This document shows, piece by piece, positions 14,194 to 21,856 of a stretch of DNA of 37,200 nucleotides. The notes under the pieces were generated by a model that worked only from the letters and a program-made list of their open reading frames with translations, made no database searches and was not told where the DNA came from. Position 1 is the first letter of the stretch; each line of letters opens with the position of its first letter. The position numbers and the translations under genes were made by a program. Origin of the DNA: CAYOXD01 sp964407825 (GTDB lineage: Bacteria > Desulfobacterota > Desulfobacteria > Desulfobacterales > JAFDDL01); NCBI GenBank assembly GCA_964407825.1, contig CAYOXD010000015.1, positions 1 to 37,200 of the forward strand. The letters are read 5' to 3'.

Positions 14194-15969
14194 ATGGACA
14201 GGACCATCCCGGATGCCCTGCTGGGGGGACTTGCACGGGTCAAGGCCTGGTCGGACCTGCTGGATCAGATCAATGTGTTTCCGGTGGCGGACGGCGACAC
14301 GGGCCGCAACCTGGTGATCAGTCTCAATCCCCTGAGCCGCTCCGACGGCGGCCGCACCACCCTGGCCCGGCAGCTCATGGTGGACGCGCGCGGCAACAGC
14401 GGCAACATCGCGGCGCGGTTTTTCTCGGGCTTTTTGGCCCGGAATCCGCAAGATGACTGGCTGGACGCCGCCAGGCGCGGACGCGATGAGGCCTGGCGGT
14501 CCCTGACGGACCCGGTGCCCGGGACCATGCTGACCCTCTTTGATGCCCTTGTGGACAGCCTGGCGGCAGATCCCTTTCCGGCTTCTCCCGAGACGGAAGC
14601 GGTCCGGAAGCTGCTGGAGATCCTCGAAGGGGCCGTCCGGGAGACCCGGGGAATGCTTCCCCAGCTACGCTCGGCTAGGGTGGTGGACGCGGGAGCCCTT
14701 GGCATGTTTCTCTTTTTCGAGGGCTTTTTCGGACGAATCGCCGACCGGGAGGACCTCTTTCAACCGGCCACCCAGCGGTTCCAGACAGGGCTCAACCTGC
14801 CGGCCTCCTTCTCGGCTGGAGACGAAGCGGACGGACGCTGCGTGGAGATGCTCATCCGGGCCGAGGGCACGACACGGGACGAGGCCGTCCGACACCTGTC
14901 CGGATCCGGCGTCTCTCTGCTTGCGGCCCAGGAAGGGGATGCCCTGAAAATTCACATCCACACCCGGGACCCCGGGGCCCTGAAAAAAAAGGCCCAGGGG
15001 ATCGGCAGGCTCACTGCCTGGTCCGAGGAGGCCTTTCAGGATCAGATGGGGGCCGGGAACGCCCGGCTCGGGAAGATGCCCCTTCATATCATGACCGACG
15101 CGGCCGGCAGCCTCACCCGAGCCGAAGCCGCACGTCTGGGGATCACCCTTCTCGACTCCTACCTTCAAACGGCCGGGAGCAGCCTTCCGGAAACCTTTGC
15201 GACCCAAGAGACCCTCTACCGGCTCATGCGTCGCGGAGAGAAGATCACCACGGCCCAGGCGTCGGTCTTCGAACGCCACCAGTGCTACCAGAGCGTTCTA
15301 TCCCGGTATGATCGGGTCCTCTATCTTTGCGTCGGGTCCGTCTACACCGGCAATCATGCCGTGGCGAGGGCCTGGCGATTGGACAACGATCCGGATAACC
15401 GCTTCACCCTCATCGACACGGGAGCAGTCTCGGGGCGTCTGGCGGTCCTGGTGAAAAGCGTCTGCCGATATGCCCTTAGGACCGATGATCCGGATGCAGT
15501 GACGGACTTCGCCCGCACAGCCGGAACCTGCTGCGAGGAGTACCTCTTCCCGGACCGGCTGCAGTACCTGGCCGCCTCCGGCCGGCTGTCGAGAACCGGT
15601 GCCCTATTCGGCGACATGCTCCATGTGAAACCGGTGATTACGCCCACGGCCCGGGGTGCCCTGAAAGCCGGGGTCGTCCGGAATCGGAAGGGCCAGATCG
15701 ATTTCGCCCTGGAAAAACTCTCGGCCGCGGCCGGATCGACACCGATCCAGCACATCCTGCTGGAGTACACGGACAATCGCGAATGGGTGAAGGGGGAGGC
15801 CCTGCCTCGAATTGCAAGGGAACATCCCGACACCGAAATCGAAATCCAGCCCCTGTCCTTGACCGCCGGGGCCCACATGGGACCGGACACCTGGGCGGTG
15901 GCCTTTGCCCGGGAACCGGCGGAAACGGCTCGGGCGGAGATGGATTCTCACCCCCGGACACGGGGCTAA
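14194..15969 (+). CDS. Fused FakA-FakB-like (DAK2-DegV) fatty-acid kinase
   Basis: This 591-residue protein joins both halves of the fatty-acid kinase system, which in Firmicutes are usually separate genes. Residues 1-200 form the DhaL/DAK2 ATP-binding domain: NVFPVADGDTGRNL (DGDTG 33-37), then ARGNSGN (65-71) and VVDAGALG. The middle domain keeps C216 and the HIH pair H254/H256, positions related to FakA metal or function sites. From about residue 295 a DegV/FakB domain follows (IMTDAAGSLTRAEAARLGI, then TAQAS, GSVYTG and LAASGRLSRTGALFGDML), which binds a carboxylic acid for phosphorylation. It is sandwiched between the thioesterase and ammonia-lyase genes, so its acid substrate may be pathway-specific. 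Confidence 0.88.
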   Translation: MDRTIPDALLGGLARVKAWSDLLDQINVFPVADGDTGRNLVISLNPLSRSDGGRTTLARQLMVDARGNSGNIAARFFSGFLARNPQDDWLDAARRGRDEAWRSLTDPVPGTMLTLFDALVDSLAADPFPASPETEAVRKLLEILEGAVRETRGMLPQLRSARVVDAGALGMFLFFEGFFGRIADREDLFQPATQRFQTGLNLPASFSAGDEADGRCVEMLIRAEGTTRDEAVRHLSGSGVSLLAAQEGDALKIHIHTRDPGALKKKAQGIGRLTAWSEEAFQDQMGAGNARLGKMPLHIMTDAAGSLTRAEAARLGITLLDSYLQTAGSSLPETFATQETLYRLMRRGEKITTAQASVFERHQCYQSVLSRYDRVLYLCVGSVYTGNHAVARAWRLDNDPDNRFTLIDTGAVSGRLAVLVKSVCRYALRTDDPDAVTDFARTAGTCCEEYLFPDRLQYLAASGRLSRTGALFGDMLHVKPVITPTARGALKAGVVRNRKGQIDFALEKLSAAAGSTPIQHILLEYTDNREWVKGEALPRIAREHPDTEIEIQPLSLTAGAHMGPDTWAVAFAREPAETARAEMDSHPRTRG

Positions 15970-15985
15970 CCCACATGGACCCTGA

Positions 15986-17710
15986 TTGGAAAAGATGACA
16001 TACGGAAATCAAGTGAATCACGGAGAAGGTCCGACAACTCAATCGACGATGAAGGCCGCCGCTGGCAACGGGCTCGTCATCACCGGCGAAGGGCTCACCA
16101 TCGACGCCGTCGTCCAGGTCTCAAAAGGGGGAAACGGCGTCCGTCTCACGGATGAGGGAGCGATATTGGAACGAATCGAGCGCTCCCGGGCCTTCATCGC
16201 GGAGGCGGTCCAGGCCGGCCGTCCCATGTACGGGGTGACCACGGCCTTTGGCGGCATGGCCAACATTTCCATTCCGGCGGAAACGGCCGAGGCGCTCCAG
16301 AACAACCTGCCCTGGCCCCACAAGACGGGGGCGGGGAATCTTCTTCCCGAGGCCCATGTGCGGGCGGCCATGCTGCTTCGGGCCAACTCGCTCATGCGGG
16401 GGGCCTCCGGAGTACGCCTGGAAATCATCCAGCGCCTGGTGGATCTGTTGAACGCCGGAGTCACCCCCTGCGTCCACGAGCTCGGATCCATCGGCGCCAG
16501 CGGCGATCTGGTGCCGCTGTCCTATATCACCGGTGCCATGACAGGCCTGGATGCCGCCTACCAGGTGACGGTGAGGGGCAAACGGACCGACTGCCTCTCG
16601 GCCCTGGCATCTCTGGGGCTCCCGAGGCTGCGTCTCGCCCCCAAGGAGGGACTCTCCCTCATCAACGGCACTTCCGTCATGAGCGCCATAGCGGTTCATG
16701 CGATCCATGAGGCCCGGCTGCTGTTCAGCCTGGCCCTGGGGGCCCATGCCCTCTTTTTCCAGGCCATGCAGGCCTCCATCCACTCCTTTGCCCCCTTCAT
16801 CCAGGCCCAGAAACCCCATCCCGGTCAAATCTGGGCCGCCCGGCAGATGAAGGGCCTTCTGGAGGGATCGCGCCTGATGCGCCGGGAAGTCAACGGCCGT
16901 AACCACCACCCCTCCCCGGAACTGGAGCAGGACCGTTACAGCCTTCGCTGTCTGCCCCAGTACCTGGGCCCCATCGTGGAGGGACTCGGCACCATCGCCC
17001 GGCAAACAACGGTGGAGATCAACTCCGCCACGGACAACCCCCTCATCGATGCGCCGAACAACGCCTATTACTACTGCGGCAACTTCCTGGGCCAATACAT
17101 AGGCATGGGCATGGATCAACTGCGCTACCTCATGGGGCTGGTGGCCAAGCATCTGGATGTGCAGATCGGTATGCTGGTGGCCCCGGAGTTCAACAACGGA
17201 CTCCCGCCCTCCCTCGTAGGCGACGAGACGCGCATCGTAAACCTGGGGCTCAAGGGCCTTCAGCTGACCGCCAATTCCATCATGCCGCTGATCTGCTTTT
17301 TCGGCAACTCCCTGGTGGACCGCTTCCCCACCCACGCCGAGCAGTTCAACCAGAACATCAATTCCCAGGGCTTCGGGTCCGCCAACCTGGCCCGTCAGTC
17401 CCTGGACCTGCTGCGGCGGTACATGGCCATCGCTCTCATGTTCGGCATCCAGGCCGTGGATCTTCGCACCCGCCTCACAGCGGGACACTACGATGCCAGG
17501 ACCAGCCTCTCACCCGCCAGCACGGGGCTCTACGAGAGCGTCCTTGGGGTGGTGAACAGCCATCCTTCTGAGACACGGCCCTATATCCGTCACGACCACG
17601 AGCAGTGCCTGGACGAGCACATCGCGAAGATATCCGATGACATTGCGGCCGAAGGGATCATTACCGCCGCGGCGGCCTCGGTTCTGGAGGATCTCAAAAC
17701 CTTTGCGTGA
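15986..17710 (+). CDS. Aromatic amino acid ammonia-lyase (PAL/TAL/HAL family)
   Basis: This 574-residue MIO-dependent lyase would release ammonia from phenylalanine, tyrosine or histidine to give an aryl-acrylate. The MIO triad A171-S172-G173 lies in GSIGASGDLVPLSY, and the catalytic tyrosine is Y82 (MYGVTTAFGG). Long stretches such as QDRYSLRCLPQYLGPIV, FPTHAEQFNQNINSQGF and ALMFGIQAVDLRT recall cyanobacterial phenylalanine ammonia-lyase. The selectivity pair, Phe-Leu in cyanobacterial PAL, is Pro111-His112 here (NLPWPHKTG), so the substrate is uncertain. Translation could start at TTG 15986 or ATG 15995. It ends the thioesterase-FakAB unit, 16 bases after that gene, and probably supplies an aryl starter. 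Confidence 0.92.
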   Translation: MEKMTYGNQVNHGEGPTTQSTMKAAAGNGLVITGEGLTIDAVVQVSKGGNGVRLTDEGAILERIERSRAFIAEAVQAGRPMYGVTTAFGGMANISIPAETAEALQNNLPWPHKTGAGNLLPEAHVRAAMLLRANSLMRGASGVRLEIIQRLVDLLNAGVTPCVHELGSIGASGDLVPLSYITGAMTGLDAAYQVTVRGKRTDCLSALASLGLPRLRLAPKEGLSLINGTSVMSAIAVHAIHEARLLFSLALGAHALFFQAMQASIHSFAPFIQAQKPHPGQIWAARQMKGLLEGSRLMRREVNGRNHHPSPELEQDRYSLRCLPQYLGPIVEGLGTIARQTTVEINSATDNPLIDAPNNAYYYCGNFLGQYIGMGMDQLRYLMGLVAKHLDVQIGMLVAPEFNNGLPPSLVGDETRIVNLGLKGLQLTANSIMPLICFFGNSLVDRFPTHAEQFNQNINSQGFGSANLARQSLDLLRRYMAIALMFGIQAVDLRTRLTAGHYDARTSLSPASTGLYESVLGVVNSHPSETRPYIRHDHEQCLDEHIAKISDDIAAEGIITAAAASVLEDLKTFA

Positions 17711-17730
17711 TGGGGGATCGGATCTTTTTT

Positions 17731-17770
17731 CGTTTTCGTTGTCGTAATCGAAAACCATTTTGAATTCGCT
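17731..17770. repeat. Compound hexamer repeat, short copy B with conserved flank
   Basis: CGTTTT, CGTTGT, CGTAAT and CGAAAA follow one another in phase at 17731-17754. The flank continues as AATCGAAAACCA, five variable bases, then AATTCG. The same flank is found inverted at 19677-19699. The copy lies between the convergent ends of the ammonia-lyase and glgA genes. Confidence 0.7.
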
Positions 17771-17822
17771 AGCCTACAGCGGGATGTCGACCTGCCACAC
17801 CAGAAACCGCAGACAGCCCGCG

Positions 17823-19427
17823 TCATACCTCCTGTTCCTCCGGGCCCGGGGAGCGGGCCGTATATAGCTTTTCCAGATAGGCCCGGACGGTTTGCGCCCA
17901 GGAAAACCGGGCCGAAAGCGCATGCCGGCGGATCTCATCCCATCGGCCGGGGTCGTCCTGTTTCAGGGAAACGGCCCCCAGGGTCGTTTGAACAAACCGG
18001 TCCACCTGCTCCTGGCAGGTCCGCCCCGTGAAGGCAAACCCGTCGACCCCGTCCCGCACCGTATCCTTGAGCCCGCCCACGGCGTTAACCACGCAGGGCT
18101 GCCCGTCCCGCATGGCCAGCATCTGGCTGATTCCGCAAGGCTCGAAGGAGCTGGGCATGAGAAAGAGATCGCCGTTGGCGTAAAGCGCCCGGGCACAGGC
18201 GTCGGAGTAACCGTTCAAAAAAATGAAATTGTCATGCCGGGAGGCCAGGCGGGTCAGGAACCGCTCGTAAGTCTCGTCTCCGGTGCCCAGCAGAAAGAGA
18301 AGCCCGGAGCCGCCCAGTTGGTCCAGAATATGCGCCAGTCCGGAACTCGCGCCTATGGAACCGCTTTCGCGCATCAGGCGGAGCTTCTGGGGGACCAGCC
18401 GTCCCACGCTCGTAAGGATCACGTCTGGTTCCCGGCCTCGCCGCTCCAATTCCAGGAGCCGGGTTTGGGCGATGAAGTGGGAGGCGGGCAGTATCCGCCT
18501 CTGTCCGGCCCATCGGACGAGGGCCGATCTGAGCCGGTCCAGCAGGGCTCTGAAGCTCATCTTCTGCGACGCGTAGTCCTCGGGGTAGTCGCATCCGTTG
18601 AGAATACCCGTCAGGATACCGCGGTCCCGGGCATATCGCAGGGCGGCCTCCAGGCCCTCCCCACCGCCGGTGGCCGGCTCATCGCAGGGCTGAACGATCT
18701 CCTCGGCATAGCTGGGGGACACCGTGTGGATCGCGTCGGCCAGGCGGATACCGGCGGCCATGGGATTGACGCAGTCAGGCCACCTGGGATCGGCCACGTC
18801 GAACCACTCATAGGGCAGGCCTGGAAACCATGCCTCCAGGGATGAGTCGTGCCCCCGGAGGGGCCGGATTCCCTGAAGCGCCAGATTATGAATGCTGAAA
18901 ACCGTTCGAATGTTTTGCAAATCCCCGTGAAAGGGATCGAATTTCCTCAGAATCAGTAAAAAGGCCGCATGCCAGTCGTGCAGGTGAACCGCATCCGGGA
19001 TCCCCACCACCTGGCCCGGTATGGCCGATGCCGCGGCCGCGCAGAAGAGCGCGAAACGGGAGGCATCGCCGGCAAAGGGGCTCTGGGGGGGATCATTGAC
19101 ATAGATCCGATGTTCGCCCGTCGCCGGATCGAAGGCATCGAGCCATGGGTGGTGCACCACCAGATGGCGCACCTCCTCGCAGACCGGCCGACCCGGTACC
19201 TCGAAGAGCGAGGCCCGATGCCAGCTTCCCCTGAACAGAAAATCGACGCTGCCCATTTCCGCGGCCCCCGGCAGGGTATGCAAAAATCCGTGGGAGGGCG
19301 TCATCACCGTCACCCGGCATCCGGCCTCGCCCAGGGATGTGGCGGCCTGACCGATCACATCGCCCATTCCGCCCACCTTGGCGCCCGGCAAGGCGCCGTT
19401 TTCGACACCGATCATCAGAATATGCAT
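17823..19427 (-). CDS. glgA: Glycogen/starch synthase-type glycosyltransferase (GT5)
   Basis: This 534-residue GT5 enzyme extends alpha-1,4-glucan using ADP- or UDP-glucose. The N-terminal domain has the substrate loop GAKVGGMGDVIGQAA (KxGG), and HLHDWHAAFL follows. The C-terminal Rossmann domain has SVGRLVPQKL and the nucleotide-sugar site PSSFEPCGISQMLAMRDG, then GGLKDTV. The frame is open to 19454, but the ATG at 19427 is preferred because GAGGAGAGG lies 5 bases upstream and homology starts there. Length is slightly above the bacterial norm of ~480. It is divergent from the treT operon, which suggests joint handling of glucose polymers and trehalose. Confidence 0.92.
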   Translation of the reverse strand: MHILMIGVENGALPGAKVGGMGDVIGQAATSLGEAGCRVTVMTPSHGFLHTLPGAAEMGSVDFLFRGSWHRASLFEVPGRPVCEEVRHLVVHHPWLDAFDPATGEHRIYVNDPPQSPFAGDASRFALFCAAAASAIPGQVVGIPDAVHLHDWHAAFLLILRKFDPFHGDLQNIRTVFSIHNLALQGIRPLRGHDSSLEAWFPGLPYEWFDVADPRWPDCVNPMAAGIRLADAIHTVSPSYAEEIVQPCDEPATGGGEGLEAALRYARDRGILTGILNGCDYPEDYASQKMSFRALLDRLRSALVRWAGQRRILPASHFIAQTRLLELERRGREPDVILTSVGRLVPQKLRLMRESGSIGASSGLAHILDQLGGSGLLFLLGTGDETYERFLTRLASRHDNFIFLNGYSDACARALYANGDLFLMPSSFEPCGISQMLAMRDGQPCVVNAVGGLKDTVRDGVDGFAFTGRTCQEQVDRFVQTTLGAVSLKQDDPGRWDEIRRHALSARFSWAQTVRAYLEKLYTARSPGPEEQEV

Positions 19428-19550
19428 GTTGACCTCTCCTCGATAGGGGTCCATCCATGAATATCGTTTCCATTAAATGGCAAAACAACCGCCACGTCAA
19501 TCATCAAAGGGCTCTTGGATGGCGATGCGGTGGATGCCCCCCGCTCCCAT

Positions 19551-19610
19551 CCTTGCCCTTGCCCTTGCCCTTTTCGTTGTCGTTGTCGTTGTCGTAATCG
19601 TAGTCGAAAT
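19551..19610. repeat. Compound hexamer repeat, copy C
   Basis: Ten hexamers are in exact phase: three CCTTGC, one CCTTTT, three CGTTGT, then CGTAAT, CGTAGT and CGAAAT. The order and nearly the unit number match copy A at 13344-13397. It lies between the divergent glgA and DUF5752-treT transcription units. Confidence 0.85.
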
Positions 19611-19676
19611 AAGCTGAAATATCCTCGCCAAGCCCACCAGAAGGTTATCGACGGCAGGTTGACCACTGTACGTTAC

Positions 19677-19725
19677 CGAATTCCAACTGGTTTTCGATTG
19701 CAACGAGGATTACGACATCAACAAC
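19677..19725. repeat. Inverted degenerate partner of the hexamer repeat
   Basis: Read on the minus strand, the segment goes through CGTTGT, TGATGT and CGTAAT, then AATCGAAAACCA, five variable bases and AATTCG. This is the same flank as copy B. It faces copy C head to head across about 70 bases, so the pair could fold into a large imperfect stem. Confidence 0.5.
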
Positions 19726-19788
19726 GAATCTATCGGGTCCGTGCCGACAGAAGAAGCGCTTGACCTCGCTAATGGCCGGACTGCCGGG

Positions 19789-19819
19789 TTGACATCGCCC
19801 GGTATTGGGGTGGTATAGT
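19789..19819 (+). promoter_or_regulatory. Promoter of the DUF5752-treT-GH57-malQ operon
   Basis: A perfect -35 box TTGACA (19789-19794) and an extended -10 TGGTATAGT (TG dinucleotide plus TATAGT at 19814-19819) are separated by 19 bases. The spacing is long but the extended -10 would compensate. Transcription would begin near 19826, about 105 bases before the first ATG at 19932. Confidence 0.55.
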
Positions 19820-19931
19820 AAAAAACAACTGACATGATCGATGACCGGCTCTTCTCCGCTCGCTCCATCTTGCACCGGCAGCTCCTATCCATCGGCAGAA
19901 CCTTCCAACAACCGAACGAGGATATGGTCAG

Positions 19932-20594
19932 ATGGAACCGTTTTTTCTTACCGATTGCGCCCTTATCTCCATTGCCACCGGAGAGACGGCCCACAATCTC
20001 CGGGAGTTAAAGGATCGGCTGGACAGGATCACCGATCCGACGGTAACGTATTATCATTTCTGGGCCGGTCTGCTGCGGCCCACCTTCGTCGATCCAGAAT
20101 ACCAGAACGACTTTGCCGCCTGGGCCTATCACGATCTTCATGACCGGCGACTGGCCGAACGCCTGGCCATCATCAACCCCACCGACTTCAGCGACATCGA
20201 CGATCTGCGGCGCAAGGTGATCGACGTCATCGAAGAGCGCATGGACGAGTCGGATTTCGAGGCGCACCTGGATGCCGAAAACCCCTTTTTCTTCACACGC
20301 TTTCAAATCGTCATCTTCGATACCCGGCAGCGAATCCAAACGCCCGAGCAGCTGTGCGAAATCATTCCGAACCTCCCCCTGGGCAGCCTCTTCTACCACT
20401 TCATCGACTCACGACACAGGACCCAGTCCAGGCGAAATGACTTCAGTGAATGGATGGCTGGCCTGGGAGAGCGCTATGCCGAGTTGGCCGCGCAGATCGC
20501 CGCCATCGATCCCTATTTCAACAGCCTGTCGGAGCTGCGCCATCAGCTGCACATGATCCTGCGGGCAAATCTTGAGGAGACACCGGCCCCATGA
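19932..20594 (+). CDS. DUF5752 family protein
   Basis: This is a 220-residue soluble protein of unknown function. The sequence starts FFLTDCALISIATGETAHNL and has HFWAGLLRPTFVDPEYQNDF and YHFIDSRHRTQSRRNDF. These match what I know of DUF5752 proteins, which recur next to, or fused to, TreT-type trehalose synthases. No catalytic motif or membrane segment is visible. Its stop overlaps the treT start by 4 bases, so the two are translationally coupled. A structural or regulatory partner of TreT is a reasonable guess. Confidence 0.82.
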   Translation: MEPFFLTDCALISIATGETAHNLRELKDRLDRITDPTVTYYHFWAGLLRPTFVDPEYQNDFAAWAYHDLHDRRLAERLAIINPTDFSDIDDLRRKVIDVIEERMDESDFEAHLDAENPFFFTRFQIVIFDTRQRIQTPEQLCEIIPNLPLGSLFYHFIDSRHRTQSRRNDFSEWMAGLGERYAELAAQIAAIDPYFNSLSELRHQLHMILRANLEETPAP

Positions 20595-21829
20595 GCGAGA
20601 TGCTGAAGCAATATGCCGCCATCGTGGGCGACACGGTGATCGACCATCTCCACCAGCTGGCCGAACCGCTTCGGGACAAGAACGTCGTTCACGTCAACTC
20701 CACCCGGGAAGGGGGCGGTGTGGCGGAAATCCTTCACCGGCTGATTCCGCTCAAGCAGGAGTTAGGCATTCGCGCGGGCTGGGAGGTGGTCAGCGGCGAC
20801 GCCCTCTACTTTCAGTGCACCAAGAAGATGCACAATACCCTCCAGGGCAACCGTGAGGAGATTTCGGAGGAGCTCTTACGCCACTACGAGGCCACCAACG
20901 AGCGTAACTTCAGGCGCATCCAGGACCGTCTGGAGGACGCCGACATCGTCTTCATTCACGACCCCCAGCCCGCCCCCCTGCTGAAACTCTGTTCGGGTAG
21001 AAAGGGCAAGTGGGTCTGGCGCTGTCATATCGACGTGAGCCGTCCGTACCGGCCCGTGTGGAAATATCTTGAGCAGTTCGTGCGGGGCTTCGATGCCAGC
21101 ATCTACTCCCTGCCCGCTTTCGCCCAGCCCATGGACCATCCCCTGTATATCATCGCCCCCAGCATCGATCCCCTCAGCGACAAGAACATCGATCTCGGCC
21201 AGGAGGAGATAAACGCCCTTTACGACGCCTATCATATCGACCCCCAACGCCCGGTCGTCTGCCAGATCTCCCGTTTTGACCGATTCAAGGATCCGGTGGG
21301 GGTCATCCGGGCCTACCAGATGGCCAAGGCCTTCGGCCCTCCCCTCCAGCTGATTCTGGCCGGCGGCACGGCCACGGACGACCCCGAGGGGGAAGAGGTT
21401 CTGGCGGAGGTCAAAGAGGCCGCCAGAGGCGACCAGGACATCCACATTCTTCTGCTGCCGCCCGATGCGCACCGGACCATCAACTCCCTCCAGCGACTCT
21501 CCGATGTCATCGTTCAAAAATCCGTCCGGGAGGGATTCGGCCTCACCGTCACCGAGGCCATGTGGAAGGGCAAGCCGGTCATTGGTGGCAATGCCGGCGG
21601 CATCCGGATCCAGGTCTTAAACCACTATACGGGTTTTCTGGTGAATACGCCCGAAGGGGCGGCCCTGCGCATGCGTTATCTCCTGAGACACAAAGAACGC
21701 CGAAGGGCCATGGGCGAGACCGCCCGGGATTTCGTACTGGAAAATTACCTGCTCACCCGTCACCTCAGAGAATACCTGACCCTCATGGTGGCCATCATGC
21801 GGGGGGACGGGAACCGCATCGTTCTTTGA
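20591..21829 (+). CDS. treT: Trehalose synthase TreT-like glycosyltransferase (GT4)
   Basis: This 412-residue GT4 enzyme is expected to make trehalose from NDP-glucose and glucose in the reversible TreT reaction. Motifs include NSTREGGGVAEILHRLIPLK near the N-terminus, WRCHIDVSRPYRPVW in the acceptor domain, QISRFDRFKDP at the domain junction, and the donor site SVREGFGLTVTEAMWKGKPV with the EX7E glutamates. Length matches the family. It overlaps the DUF5752 gene and lies just upstream of GH57 and malQ. With glgA across the promoter region, this links glycogen and trehalose metabolism. Trehalose phosphorylase-type relatives are an alternative. Confidence 0.88.
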   Translation: MSEMLKQYAAIVGDTVIDHLHQLAEPLRDKNVVHVNSTREGGGVAEILHRLIPLKQELGIRAGWEVVSGDALYFQCTKKMHNTLQGNREEISEELLRHYEATNERNFRRIQDRLEDADIVFIHDPQPAPLLKLCSGRKGKWVWRCHIDVSRPYRPVWKYLEQFVRGFDASIYSLPAFAQPMDHPLYIIAPSIDPLSDKNIDLGQEEINALYDAYHIDPQRPVVCQISRFDRFKDPVGVIRAYQMAKAFGPPLQLILAGGTATDDPEGEEVLAEVKEAARGDQDIHILLLPPDAHRTINSLQRLSDVIVQKSVREGFGLTVTEAMWKGKPVIGGNAGGIRIQVLNHYTGFLVNTPEGAALRMRYLLRHKERRRAMGETARDFVLENYLLTRHLREYLTLMVAIMRGDGNRIVL

Positions 21830-21856
21830 TCGGTATTGCTTATAGAGGCCCACTTC

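Larger units (their letters stand above)
19428..19931. other. Divergent intergenic region between glgA and the DUF5752-treT operon
   Basis: About 500 bases without a convincing gene. It contains repeat copy C (19551-19610), an inverted degenerate partner (19677-19725) and the promoter of the rightward operon (19789-19819). The short frames that cross the repeats give only low-complexity Arg-Gln or Thr-rich peptides. No glgA promoter was recognised on the minus strand. Confidence 0.5.

Noticed and set aside
16121..17488. Long minus-strand open frame (455 codons) opposite the ammonia-lyase gene
   Set aside because: It is an antisense shadow of a clear enzyme gene in GC-rich DNA, has no family likeness and is rich in Gly/His/Gln typical of reverse-frame reading.
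13344..19610. Hexamer repeats as a possible CRISPR array
   Set aside because: Units are 6 bases long without spacers, copies are kilobases apart, and no cas gene is present.
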